The translations under genes were made by a program, and so were the position numbers. This document shows positions 51,700 to 61,185 of a stretch of 64,000 bases of DNA, piece after piece. The stretch comes from an uncultured Desulfobacter sp. (lineage in GTDB: Bacteria; Desulfobacterota; Desulfobacteria; Desulfobacterales; Desulfobacteraceae): the NCBI RefSeq assembly GCF_963666145.1, contig NZ_OY762614.1, positions 5,818,501 to 5,882,500 of the forward strand, read 5' to 3'. The notes beneath the pieces were generated by a model. That model saw nothing but the letters and a program-made list of their open reading frames with translations, made no database searches and had not been told where the DNA came from. The first letter of the stretch is position 1. The number at the start of each line of letters is the position of its first letter.

Positions 51700-52396
51700 A
51701 ATGTTTTAATTGCTGAGCCTTGCGATAAAGCTTCTTGAAACATCTGATATTATAATCGGATTGCCGCCATGTGGTCATTCTTAGGCCTTTACAGATAACT
51801 GCAACAAGTTGAATCATCTTACGAACGGCATCAAAAAGCAGGTTAATATCTGTGGGGTAATGGACATCCGTTTCGAGAACGAATGAATCACACCGTCCCG
51901 CCAACGCCTGGTCTTTTTCTTTAACCAGAAGCTTATGGCCGGATTTTACAACGATGGTGTTGATTTTATCTAAAATTTCAGGCGTTAAGAGTTTAATATT
52001 GTCCTTCAATGTTTGGAGTGGGTATGCTTTGGTTTTGTCCATCAAGCCATGACCGAGCATCTGCCGTATGGTATTGTGATTGTTTACGATATCCTGGAGT
52101 TTATCATAATCCCAGTTACAATTGAGGCGAATGGTGCCCATCACAAGAATTTTCCATAACTCCATTCCCGGGCGGCCGTTTTTTGAATTAACATTGTCCG
52201 GAATCATCGTTTCAAGAATATCGAAAACTTTTAGGCGCAGCTCTTTCACGCAATAAATGTGTTGCAGGCCTAAAAGAAGTTTTGGAATTTCATCCTTGGC
52301 TCTCATATCAATTTTAATTTGGTCAATTGGTGTTTGTCCAAATGTCATCTGTGGCTCAATTGTTTTACGCAAAATAACCTCGAAGTTTTTGGGCAT
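51700..52396 (-). pseudogene. ISNCY-type transposase, C-terminally truncated
   Basis: N-terminal 232 residues ('MRAKDEIPKLLLGLQHIYCV', 'NGRPGMELWKILVMGTIRLN', 'GRCDSFVLETDVHYPTDINL') of a DDE transposase of the ISNCY type. Asp in 'LETDVHYPTD' is likely the first catalytic residue. Coding ends at 'YRKAQQLKHL', where the transposon right end begins; the last codons come from that end. The remaining catalytic residues are missing. Confidence 0.75.
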
Positions 52397-52574
52397 TGTG
52401 CCAATTATAAATAGATCGTTTATCTATATTGTTGGCTATATACGTAATTATTACAGTGACTTATTATATATGATCCACTCAAACAAGTACAGTAGTTTTT
52501 AAGTAAATTAGTAATAATTTCAAGTCATTATAGCAACCAAAAGAGCCTAAAATAGGGCCGCTCGAATTTTTCGG

Positions 52575-53222
52575 TCAACCACTATTTAAACAAATTTTAA
52601 ATTTTGCAAGAGAACCTGTCCTTTTTCGTGTGAATTGCTTTTTTAATGAATTAACCTTCTTTCCCAGTTCTTGCTCATCAGGCTGTGAAATTGTCAATTG
52701 CATTTCAGCCATTTGTCTATAATCGAAGCCCTGTAAATGCATTCGGATCAAGTCCGCATCTTTGGGTGAAACATCTTCTAATATCAATAAAGCCTCATTG
52801 ATTATTCTCTTTTTGTCATCATCAAGTATTCTATCCTCAGGGGAAGGATTGTTATCTTTTTCTTGTAAGACTTTTGTAGCGTTATCCTCTAAATAGTCTT
52901 TTTTTGAATTTTCCCTGAGGTATGAACGATTATCATCAATGATACGCCTGAATAAAATTTTTATTAAATAAGATTTAAGAGAGGCTTGGGCTTTATAATT
53001 GCAAATGGCATTAGCGTTCAGTAATTCGACCCAAAAATTCGACAAAATAGACTCAGCTTGATTCAGGTCATTACTGTAAAGTCGCTTTTTGGCTATGCCA
53101 ACAAACATTTTTTGAAATTTATAGAAAAGTTCATGAATGGCCTTCTTATTCTTATTGAGTAATTCCTGACAAATTTTTTGAGCGAGATGAAAATCTTCCA
53201 AATAAGGATTGTTTTTTAACAT
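52575..53222 (-). CDS. Sigma-70-family (ECF-like) RNA polymerase sigma factor
   Basis: 215 residues. Region 2-like N-terminal half ('ELFYKFQKMFVGIAKKRLYS', 'AESILSNFWVELLNANAICN', 'ASLKSYLIKILFRRIIDDNR') and a C-terminal region 4-like part with 'EDVSPKDADLIRMHLQGFDY' and 'RQMAEMQ', the position of the sigma 4 helix-turn-helix. An acidic linker joins them. ECF-like sigmas on islands often control a nearby gene set. It is divergent from the ParB-methyltransferase gene across a 376-bp gap, so a shared control region is likely. No anti-sigma gene is visible beside it. Confidence 0.72.
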   Translation of the reverse strand: MLKNNPYLEDFHLAQKICQELLNKNKKAIHELFYKFQKMFVGIAKKRLYSNDLNQAESILSNFWVELLNANAICNYKAQASLKSYLIKILFRRIIDDNRSYLRENSKKDYLEDNATKVLQEKDNNPSPEDRILDDDKKRIINEALLILEDVSPKDADLIRMHLQGFDYRQMAEMQLTISQPDEQELGKKVNSLKKQFTRKRTGSLAKFKICLNSG

Positions 53223-53598
53223 ATATAGTTTCTGTTAATTATGATGTTCCTGTAAAGAGCCAGGTAGTCAATATTAAACCGTCTGCGAGCTGAAATTATA
53301 TTATCTCATCTATATCGTTAGGATCTCACCTGTCAACATCTTGTTTTTATTTTTAGGCACTGAACCATCCTAAAAGCCTCTAATTGTAACACTCTGCGTT
53401 GTGTTAGAGATGATCATTAATTCAGAAATTATACATTTTTTTTAATATTCTTCAAAAAGAAGTCACTTTTATTTTCTCTCAACGACTGCGCTAACAAACA
53501 CAGAGAAAGAGAACATATATTTGAATCTTCTTTCGCTATGTTTCAGGCCCTTAAGGGAACCCAGATCCATTAATTTTTTTTAGCAAGGAGAAAACACA
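53223..53598. promoter_or_regulatory. Divergent intergenic region between sigma factor and ParB-methyltransferase genes
   Basis: 376 bases, AT-rich. A short inverted repeat TAACAC-N8-GTGTTA (53387-53406) is an operator-like site. AAGGAG lies before the methyltransferase ATG. No further gene is seen. Confidence 0.5.
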
Positions 53599-55203
53599 AT
53601 GAGAAACGTTACAGCTTCTAACCAGGCAGAAATTAAGATCGAACAATTAATCAAGGACCCAAACCATCCGAGACTAACGTCCGGCAATCTGGAATCATTA
53701 ATCTCAAGTATCCGGCATGATGGACTGATGACTCCGGTTTCCATAGCGAAGGTGTCCGATGATAAGTATCATGTTTTTGAAGGCTGGAGACGAGTTGAAG
53801 CCCTGAAGGCAATGGGGCAGACTGAAGTTGCCTGCATTCTTTACGAAAACCTTAAAGATGCGGACACCGCTCATAAATCCTTCATCTTGAACACGGAACG
53901 CAGCCAGCTGAGCGAAATTGAAATCGCCCTGCACATTAAAAAAATGCGCGATGATTTTGGTTACTCCTTCCGGGATCTTGAAATCATGGGTTACGGTTCA
54001 AGCGCCAACATTTCCAAACAAGTCAAGCTCCTTGATCTGTCCAAAGAGGTCCAGGGACTGATTGCATCCGGCAGTCTATCAAAGGCCCATGGTACAGAGC
54101 TTCTGAAACTTGGTGATCCGAAAAAGATGACCCGTATGGCGAAAAGAGCTTGTGATCACGAATGGTCAGCCAATCAGCTTCAAAATGCCATCCGTAGACA
54201 CCTTACACCCAAGGAACCAAGGAAATCTGTCGGTAAAAAAGATCTCCCGGCCCAAGTTATTCCCGGAGTCTATTTCAAAGATTCTAAGGATATGTCTGAA
54301 CTTCCTGATGAATCCGTGGGATGCATCTTCACCAGCCCCCCGTATTTTGTGGGAATGGAATATGAAAAAGGCTACACCTTTGAGGAACACCTGGACAATA
54401 TTAAAGCGGTAATGGAGGAGTGCGCCAGAGTAACTGTCCCTGGTGGGGTTATTGCCCTGAATGTGGATGATATCCATAATTTCAAAGGGAAACGTGGTAA
54501 CGACAAATATCCTCACGTTAAGCTCATGATTCACAAATACCAGACTTACCTGAAGAGACACGGTGTTTTCCTGGAAGACAAAATCGTTTGGGTAAAAGAT
54601 CAGACCCCACATAGCAAGGATATGTCTAAGGCGTTTTCTGCGGATACTGTCCACAGCACATATCGACATATCAAGAGACATGACTTCGTCTATATATTTA
54701 GAAAAAAAGGAGAGCGGGTTGCCCCATCTGAAGAAGCAAGTTTTGCATCCGCTCTGACCAAGGAGGAATGGTCCAGATACATCCCCAGCATATGGACTAT
54801 ACCTGCGGTCAGAAAGAATGATGGGCATCCCACTGTTTTTCCAGATGAGTTGGCTCGACGGATCATCAAGATGTACTCCTTCGTAGGGGAAACGGTTCTT
54901 GATCCCTTCCTTGGCAGCGGCACTACCATCAAAGTGGCCCGGGAGTTGGAACGGGAAGGACTCGGGTATGAACGGGCAGAGGAGCTTTACCGAGATGTTA
55001 TTGCGACAAAACTGGAAGGGACTCTTCCTAATGAAGATTCCGAGCCCAAGGAAACTTTAACTGAACATTCAAAAAGAATATTGGACGATCTTGAGGCAAA
55101 TCAGCCTGAGGAACCCAAAGCAACAGTAATTATGTCCGAGGGGATGAAGGAAGCTGCTGAAGAAATTCTGGCCAAACATGAACAAGCGCTGGAACACGCC
55201 TAA
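53599..55203 (+). CDS. ParB-domain/DNA methyltransferase fusion
   Basis: 534 residues. Residues about 10-100 are a ParB N-terminal (CTPase-fold) domain: 'LIKDPNHPRL', 'SLISSIRHDGLMTPVSIA', the 'EGWRRVEALKAMG' box (61-73) and 'ILNTERSQLSEIEIA'. Residues about 105-200 are helical with a ParB-type HTH ('LSKAHGTELLKLG'). Residues about 220-460 are an amino-methyltransferase: catalytic 'TSPPY' (245-249) first and the SAM loop 'DPFLGSGTT' (435-443) last, the beta-class order for N4-cytosine or N6-adenine methylation. The acidic tail is about 70 residues. No restriction endonuclease is adjacent, so it is an orphan. AAGGAG supports the start. The excisionase-like gene follows in the same direction. 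Confidence 0.88.
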   Translation: MRNVTASNQAEIKIEQLIKDPNHPRLTSGNLESLISSIRHDGLMTPVSIAKVSDDKYHVFEGWRRVEALKAMGQTEVACILYENLKDADTAHKSFILNTERSQLSEIEIALHIKKMRDDFGYSFRDLEIMGYGSSANISKQVKLLDLSKEVQGLIASGSLSKAHGTELLKLGDPKKMTRMAKRACDHEWSANQLQNAIRRHLTPKEPRKSVGKKDLPAQVIPGVYFKDSKDMSELPDESVGCIFTSPPYFVGMEYEKGYTFEEHLDNIKAVMEECARVTVPGGVIALNVDDIHNFKGKRGNDKYPHVKLMIHKYQTYLKRHGVFLEDKIVWVKDQTPHSKDMSKAFSADTVHSTYRHIKRHDFVYIFRKKGERVAPSEEASFASALTKEEWSRYIPSIWTIPAVRKNDGHPTVFPDELARRIIKMYSFVGETVLDPFLGSGTTIKVARELEREGLGYERAEELYRDVIATKLEGTLPNEDSEPKETLTEHSKRILDDLEANQPEEPKATVIMSEGMKEAAEEILAKHEQALEHA

Positions 55204-55265
55204 TTTTAACCAGGGGAGCGGGGGATTGTGTATCCTTCGCTCCTCTCAAGACGGAGGATTGACAA

Positions 55266-55472
55266 GTGTCTTCAACCCTATGTGCCCAGACTGTGCCCAT
55301 AAAAAGACTTTACTCCATCAAAGAGCTTGTCGCCCTGATCGGGGCCACCGAATGGTTCTGGCGTAGTCAAATCTGGGATGGTCAACTGCCATATGTCCAG
55401 GTTGGCCGAAAACAGCTCGTAGATCACCAGGATGTCGAAAGTTTTATCGAAAAAAACAAATACAAAAATTAA
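55266..55472 (+). CDS. Excisionase/AlpA-like helix-turn-helix protein
   Basis: 68 residues from a GTG start with GGAGG eight bases upstream. 'RLYSIKELVALIGATEWFWR' and 'WDGQLPYVQVGRKQLVDHQD' plus 'VESFIEKNK' form the winged MerR-like HTH-17 fold of excisionases and AlpA-type regulators. It lies on the integrase side of the island, so control of excision is the natural inference. Confidence 0.8.
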   Translation: MSSTLCAQTVPIKRLYSIKELVALIGATEWFWRSQIWDGQLPYVQVGRKQLVDHQDVESFIEKNKYKN

Positions 55473-55484
55473 GGAGTATTTAAC

Positions 55485-55760
55485 ATGCGTCTTTATATAA
55501 CGAATTTAACAACAGCGGATCATGCCGAAATCAAAATTGTCAATCATAATCATAAATCTAAATTGATCAAAGTCATTTCAAATATTTTGCATAGAGAACC
55601 ATATGCCAAAGAAGAAATGGGTGGCTTGACGATTACGCTTACCAGTCAAGAAATCAACATCTTATATGAGCATGCATTAGAGATGCCTGAAGATTTAGCG
55701 AGGATTATTGATGTTGAGCAGCTAAATGCGCTTCGCGGTATCAAAGGTATAGATTACTAA
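55485..55760 (+). CDS. Hypothetical protein, 91 aa
   Basis: AAGGAG precedes the ATG and the gene starts 12 bases after the excisionase-like stop, so it is co-transcribed. Mixed alpha/beta; 'LTITLTSQEINILYEHALEM' and 'PEDLARIIDVEQLNAL' are the clearest stretches. No known motif, membrane segment or signal peptide. I do not recognise it. Confidence 0.6.
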   Translation: MRLYITNLTTADHAEIKIVNHNHKSKLIKVISNILHREPYAKEEMGGLTITLTSQEINILYEHALEMPEDLARIIDVEQLNALRGIKGIDY

Positions 55761-55773
55761 TCAAAATATCCAA

Positions 55774-55835
55774 GTGGGTCTAAGTCAGCTCATAGACCAC
55801 CAGGATGTCGATAGTTTTTTTGGAAAAATAACTTC
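55774..55835 (+). repeat. Duplicated 3' end of the excisionase-like gene
   Basis: This stretch encodes 'SQLIDHQDVDSFFGK', near-identical to the C terminus 'KQLVDHQDVESFIEK' of the 55266 gene, with similar DNA (ATAGACCACCAGGATGTCGA against GTAGATCACCAGGATGTCGA). It is a leftover tail of a second copy, with no start of its own. Confidence 0.75.
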
Positions 55836-55854
55836 AAGGTTATGGAGATATAAA

Positions 55855-56523
55855 ATGATAGAAATCGATATTAAAAAAAATGTACCAATACTTTTTAGAA
55901 AAAATACACCCGGAATTAAAAATGATGATAAAACGCTGATCGAAAAAGTCGATCAGGAGAATAATTACCATGCCTCTCTCGGCGAGTACTCCATTTTTAA
56001 TTTGATATTGGCAGATTTTGGAATTGATTCAATCGTGTACTATGGATATGACGAACCAATGCTGAAAGGATGCGAATATGAAATTCGAATATCTCCGTGT
56101 ATTTTGTTTGAAAGTAATAGCCTGGCAGAAATAAATGAAGCAGATATTAACGATATTCGCTTTGCCCTATATTACGATGCATGGCATGGTCTCGGAAATA
56201 TTTTTTCACGACAATTTGATCCCAATCATCTTATCAGAATCAATCTCACTGAAAGGCTTAATTTGTCTATTGATGATCCAAATGCATTTTTCTTTGATTG
56301 CTTTAGAGTCAAATGCGAGCACTTGCCAGAAAAGGGAAATTTGGAGGATTTGACGCCTTATGTTCAGGAGGTTTCTTTTACCAAGGGTGAAAAGATTTCT
56401 GATTATCAGATCAGACTTTTGTACAATGACCCATATTCTCATTTCTGGGATTTAGTTTCTGCCTTCAGGTTCATTAATCAGAGCTTAGGTGATTTTTTCG
56501 ACTTTCAAATCGATGATGGTTGA
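55855..56523 (+). CDS. Hypothetical protein, 222 aa
   Basis: The start at 55855 ('MIEIDIKKNVPILFRKNTPG') has GGAG upstream; the frame is open to 55774, but that part is the excisionase-tail duplicate. An acidic, soluble-looking protein with 'SLGEYSIFNLILADFGIDSI', 'NDIRFALYYDAWHGLGNIFS' and 'PYSHFWDLVSAFRFINQSLG'. No family recognised. Its place between an excisionase-like gene and the island integrase makes it likely island cargo. Confidence 0.6.
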   Translation: MIEIDIKKNVPILFRKNTPGIKNDDKTLIEKVDQENNYHASLGEYSIFNLILADFGIDSIVYYGYDEPMLKGCEYEIRISPCILFESNSLAEINEADINDIRFALYYDAWHGLGNIFSRQFDPNHLIRINLTERLNLSIDDPNAFFFDCFRVKCEHLPEKGNLEDLTPYVQEVSFTKGEKISDYQIRLLYNDPYSHFWDLVSAFRFINQSLGDFFDFQIDDG

Positions 56524-56660
56524 TGAATCATTTGGTGCTCCTGTATTGGATTTCCCCTGAGAGTTCCCATAGAGGACATGAAGAGAACGGTGTGTGTCAA
56601 GCAAGTTGTCGCCTTTTTTTCAAACGAAGTCCCAAGCTATACCGTGCCATACTCAAACGG

Positions 56661-57716
56661 TTATACCGCTTGCTTACCTGCCGTTTTTTCAACTTTTTGA
56701 CGTTTAAATTTTTTCAAAGTAACCTTTGTTCCAGGTTCCCAATTCCTTGTCCTTCCAGGCCATCTTTCAGGATGTTTCGATCTGGCGTTCTGATAAATTT
56801 GATGTCTGTTGGCAAGAACGGCTACATCATTGCCATTGTGTCGGTCAGCGGGGGTGACAAATCCAATACCGCTGTGCAGATGGGCGTTATTGTACCAATC
56901 TTCGAAGGTATGAACCCATTCCCTGGCTTCCTGCATCGTATCAAATGGCTTGGCCGGATATTCAGGCCGATATTTCAGGGTTTTGAATAATGATTCAGAA
57001 AAAGGATTATCGTTACTGACAGATGGTCGGCTAAAGGATGGTATCACGCCCAAATCCTGAAGTTTGGCCAGCATCGTTACGGATTTCATAGGAGCACCAT
57101 TGTCTGAATGCAAGGTGACCTGTTTTTTATTAATTTTCTCCCGCAGGCAGGCATCCATTATCAGATCAGAAGCAAATTCTCCAGACTCACAGTCATACAC
57201 CTGATAGGCGACAATTTTACGGCTGTACAAATCCATTATCATGTAAAGGTAATAAAATTGGCCTGTTACTCTTGTTGGCAGGTATGTGATGTCCCAGGAC
57301 CACAATTGATTCGGACCAGTTGCCGACAAAGGTTCCGGACTGGTCCTTTTGGCAGGTTGGCTGTCCTGTCGGTGAGCATTCATGTTATGCTGCCTTAATA
57401 TTCTATATATTGTAGATTCAGAACCGAGATAGATCCCTTGATCTGCAAGTTTGGGCACAATTTGATTCGGATTCAAATCCGCAAATTCAGGAAAATCAAG
57501 GGTGTTAAGGATTTGTTGCTGTTCCTCACCGGACAATTTATTAGCGGGTGTGGCACGAAATCCTTGACGCCTATCGGCAGTCCCGGTTTTGCTCCAGCGT
57601 TGAAGTGTTCGGAGGGTAAGCCCCAGCAATGCTGAGGCTTTATGCTTCCTGGCACCTGTTTTTTGGGCCTCTGAAATCAGTTGTAATACCCTTTGTTTGT
57701 CTGCAGGTAATATCAA
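56661..57716 (-). CDS. IS3-family transposase OrfB (element b)
   Basis: 351 residues. N-terminal HTH ('GARKHKASALLGLTLRTLQR'), then 'PNQLWSWDITYLPTRVTGQF' (Asp), 'LHSDNGAPMKSVTMLAKL' (Asp), 'SRPSVSNDNPFSESLFKTLK' (Glu) and the basic tail. Its ATG overlaps the OrfA stop (ATGA), so coupling rather than frameshifting makes it. Confidence 0.9.
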   Translation of the reverse strand: MILPADKQRVLQLISEAQKTGARKHKASALLGLTLRTLQRWSKTGTADRRQGFRATPANKLSGEEQQQILNTLDFPEFADLNPNQIVPKLADQGIYLGSESTIYRILRQHNMNAHRQDSQPAKRTSPEPLSATGPNQLWSWDITYLPTRVTGQFYYLYMIMDLYSRKIVAYQVYDCESGEFASDLIMDACLREKINKKQVTLHSDNGAPMKSVTMLAKLQDLGVIPSFSRPSVSNDNPFSESLFKTLKYRPEYPAKPFDTMQEAREWVHTFEDWYNNAHLHSGIGFVTPADRHNGNDVAVLANRHQIYQNARSKHPERWPGRTRNWEPGTKVTLKKFKRQKVEKTAGKQAV

Positions 57717-58201
57717 TCTTCCTCTGGCTCCCCCCAGATTACCTGGGCTTTTTTTTTAAGAACCAATAAGGCTGCTGTTTCCGCAAGGGCTTTTTCTTTG
57801 CGGGAAAGGTCTTTTTTTAATGCCGAATTTTCCCGTCGTAACTGAGTCTCGATTACGGAGGTTTGTTTCTTCAAATCAGTTGCCATTCCGGAAACAGCAT
57901 CTTGCCTCCACTGTTTCAGATGATGGAGGAAAATCCCGTTTTTACGACACCAGGAGGCGCTCTCCTCGGAGGACATAGACCCCGACGCCATCAAGGCTGA
58001 GACGCGCTCTTCCGGCGTCCAGTCTCTGGGGCGTCTTTCTTTTGATTTCAAGTTGATGTTACCGCCTTTTCTGTATTCTCTTAACCATTTGCCAATAGTT
58101 GACCGCCCAATCCCAAATTCTTTTGATATCTCATCATGGGTTTTGTTCCCCGAGAGTACCTTTTGTAATACAGCTTTTTTAATTTGAATAGAATGTCCCA
58201 T
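57713..58201 (-). CDS. IS3-family OrfA (element b)
   Basis: 162 residues: HTH ('KTHDEISKEFGIGRSTIGKW'), a second HTH-like region and a coiled coil ('LRRENSALKKDLSRKEKALA'). Confidence 0.88.
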   Translation of the reverse strand: MGHSIQIKKAVLQKVLSGNKTHDEISKEFGIGRSTIGKWLREYRKGGNINLKSKERRPRDWTPEERVSALMASGSMSSEESASWCRKNGIFLHHLKQWRQDAVSGMATDLKKQTSVIETQLRRENSALKKDLSRKEKALAETAALLVLKKKAQVIWGEPEED

Positions 58202-59202
58202 ATCATCACCTCAATGCCCCACTTTTGTTTTTCAATTGAGGCGACATCTATCCTGACACAGGGGGAGAAGGGGCACCCTGTGGATAAATAAAGTTCTGAC
58301 GAGCTTTACCAAATAATCGAAATAAATGATTGATTCTTAATGTCCCTGGTTCTGGCTGGGGGCATTTTTTTCTTCTTGATCTTAAAATTTACAGATGGGA
58401 TATTCAATGGTGAAATCATGTTCTCCAGGCCCAATTCCAGGAGAGAAGCCGGGAGAACAGGTTTGTCCATCTTGCGCCCGTCAAGGCACGATGGAGGTAT
58501 ATATGGGAAGTGTTTATCTGCGCGGAAATATTTATTGGATTAAGTATTACAGGAATGGCAAGTGCTTTCGGGAAAGTTCCGGGAGTACCAAAAAGATGGT
58601 GGCCAAAAAAGTTTTGGCCAGAAAGGAAGGTGACTATAGTGGACCCCAATGTCAAGACAGTTTTTTTAAAATTTAAGCGTCATAGTCGGATTTTTCTCGG
58701 TGCCCAGCGGAAGTGGAAGCCAGGTCCTGAGAATGGGCACCATAAAAACTGCCCGTCGGAAGGGGTTGGCTTCCGCTGGAGCGGGTTCTGGCTTCTTCAT
58801 CCCACAAGACTTAACTGATTTTCGCCATAATACACTTCGGCAGGCGTCTGGCCGTTAAAACTTTGGTGAGGTCGTTCATTGTTGTAAAAATCAAAGTATT
58901 TTTTCAGGGAGTTGCGCAACTGTTCAACAGAACGAAATTCATTTACATAAATTTCTTCATACTTCACACTGCGCCACAGTCGTTCGATGAAAATATTATC
59001 GAGACATCGGCCTTTTCCATCCATGCTGATTTTAATGTCCTTATCTTTCAATACTTTTGTAAACTCGTGACTTGTGTATTGAGATCCTTGATCCGTGTTG
59101 AATATATAGGGTGTTCCATGACATCGTAACGCTCTCTCCAAAGAGGATATACAAAACTCGTTGTCCATGGTTATTGATAGGGGCGCATTCCCATTTTCCC
59201 GG

Positions 59203-60384
59203 TCATGCCGCCGGCATTGGATTGTGCGTGGTTGCCATGAGTTTCAAACAATCCCAACGCCCTGCTTTAAAGTATGATCGTAGCATAATCATTTTTTCTG
59301 CATTTTCCCGATACCAAAAAGTGCATGGACCTTTCAGACGTAAATTCACCACCCTACGAATTGAACTTTCAATAGCACCGCTGCCAATAGGTAAATTCAA
59401 CGCTTTTACAGTTGGGAAATCAAGCCGTCTTTCATTGCGCACAAAATAATCCCGTTCCGTCTTAATAGCCTTACTGTTTCTGCCTCGACAAAGTGTCTGG
59501 ACGGCCTGTACTACGTCAGCGGCTTTTCCTTTCAGCAGGAAGCCCCGCTGTTTTGACACCCAGCGTTTGCGCTCCTTGGATGACCAGGTCTTCTTTAGGG
59601 CTGATACTTTACCCAAATGCTCCACGGCATGGTAAAAATCAAGAAGTTCATATACTCGCTGAGGAGCCAAACCCAATGCTTTGATCAGTCCGGGGATCCG
59701 GTTCCAAATCCAATGTGCTCCATCTGCAACAAACAGTATTTTATCGGACTTCTGGATATGAAGGGCGTTCAAATACCCCTTTAACAGGAGGAATATGCCA
59801 TCCGGACCGCTGAAACTGCCATCAATAAATGGTGAGAAGCTTTTTTCTTGTTTTCCCTGGGCATCCACCACATAAATAATCAAAAGTTTGGGTTCTCGCC
59901 ACGCCCCACGAAATCGGGTTCTATTTTTTGGGGTTTTGGGACCTCTTTTCTTCTCTCTTAACCGTGTGCGTCCACCATCGGTGCTTATAACCACCCGTCG
60001 CCCTTCAAGTGAATCTCTCTCATTTAGTGGGATTCGCCCCGCTTGTTGCTCGGCTCGGGCCCGTTCTGCGTAACGATAGGTGAGTTTACGGATAACCTTT
60101 ATATCCAACACCATACCATGATCACAAAGCACTTGACGGACTTCTTCAAAAGAACTCAATAAGGCCGACCAGGCACTCACCATAGAAGCCAAAGCTGGTG
60201 AGCAGCGATCATGGATTCCAAGAAGGATTAAACCGGCGTAGGCACCTTTATATCTTTTTCGATTTCGACGGTCACAGGATCGCCGATAATATCGAACACG
60301 AACATCAACAGAACTACCTGTACAACACTGAATCGAAACGGTCTCAAGCCCTTCGCTTTTCATCCGGCCCGGCCAGCTGGACAT
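59203..60384 (-). CDS. ISKra4-family transposase (copy C)
   Basis: Identical to copy A protein; motifs 'ISTDGGRTR', 'FVADGAHWIWNR', 'GSGAIESSIRR'. Confidence 0.9.
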   Translation of the reverse strand: MSSWPGRMKSEGLETVSIQCCTGSSVDVRVRYYRRSCDRRNRKRYKGAYAGLILLGIHDRCSPALASMVSAWSALLSSFEEVRQVLCDHGMVLDIKVIRKLTYRYAERARAEQQAGRIPLNERDSLEGRRVVISTDGGRTRLREKKRGPKTPKNRTRFRGAWREPKLLIIYVVDAQGKQEKSFSPFIDGSFSGPDGIFLLLKGYLNALHIQKSDKILFVADGAHWIWNRIPGLIKALGLAPQRVYELLDFYHAVEHLGKVSALKKTWSSKERKRWVSKQRGFLLKGKAADVVQAVQTLCRGRNSKAIKTERDYFVRNERRLDFPTVKALNLPIGSGAIESSIRRVVNLRLKGPCTFWYRENAEKMIMLRSYFKAGRWDCLKLMATTHNPMPAA

Positions 60385-60419
60385 CAATTCTTTTTCTTGA
60401 TCGACCTGATCATAGGAAT

Positions 60420-60605
60420 TTAATGAGCCCTGGATGCTTTTTTTAAAAGCAAGGCACTCAGTCGATTCGTATACCCAAGTATTTCACGTTCTACCTGCTC
60501 CAATTCTTGAGCATTGCGAACCAACCTCGGATCGTCTTCCAGTTCTTTCAGGCAAGCATAGACTTCCTCAACAGTATTGCAATCTTCAGCTTTTTTCATC
60601 AGCAC
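60420..60605 (-). CDS. ISKra4 N-terminal frame (copy C)
   Basis: 61 residues, identical to copy A, with the same slip site before its stop. Confidence 0.7.
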   Translation of the reverse strand: MLMKKAEDCNTVEEVYACLKELEDDPRLVRNAQELEQVEREILGYTNRLSALLLKKASRAH

Positions 60606-61185
60606 AGTCCATTTTTATAGTCGTCTCAGCGAACAGAAACTATCACGTTTTTTGTTCTCAAAGATAGGCTTTTTTCAAACCGGGAAAATGGGAATGCGCC
60701 CATTGATAGTTCCCAGGAGAGAACATGACGACTATACCAATCCATGACCGCCGTCAAATAAACGAAGCCACCAGAAAGTGGAATATATGTTATATCCGTA
60801 CACCACACCTGATTTGATCTGGTTACTTCAACGTTCCTCAAAAGATATGGATACACTTTATTTTGGGGATGAGCCTTGCTGGTATTTGGTTTCGGTGCAA
60901 TGGACTGAATTCCCATTTTCCGCATCAGTCGTTGAACCCGTTTGCGGTTAATCTTATATCCGTTACGCCTGAGGGCATTACGAATTTGGCGGGTGCCATA
61001 AAAAGGATGGGCGGTATATTCATTGTCAATCAACCTCATGAATTCCAAATTTGTAGGCGTTTCCTGTCCAGTCAGGCCTTTACGGTAATAGATAGAACGT
61101 GGGAGCCCTATCAGTTCACATTGCCTTTGAATACTGAGTTTGGAGTTCTTGGGTTGAATCCGCTGTCTTTTCTCTTCAATACTCA

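Larger units (their letters stand above)
56593..58260 (-). mobile_element. IS3-family element 'b'
   Basis: Imperfect inverted repeats (TGTGTCAAGCAAGTTGTCGC and TGTGTCAGGATAGATGTCGC) bound about 1,668 bp with orfA and orfB overlapping by four bases. No convincing target duplication. Confidence 0.82.
59181..60701 (-). mobile_element. ISKra4-family element, copy C
   Basis: 1,521 bp with 8-bp duplication ATTGATAG (59173-59180, 60702-60709). Proteins identical to copy A, so A and C are the most recent pair. Confidence 0.93.

Noticed and set aside
31049..52396. The tail 'DIWDLYSDLKKYQQG' at 31049 as the missing C terminus of the ISNCY-type transposase at 51.7 kb
   Set aside because: Orientation fits, but the end bases do not match and the tail does not resemble that family's C terminus.
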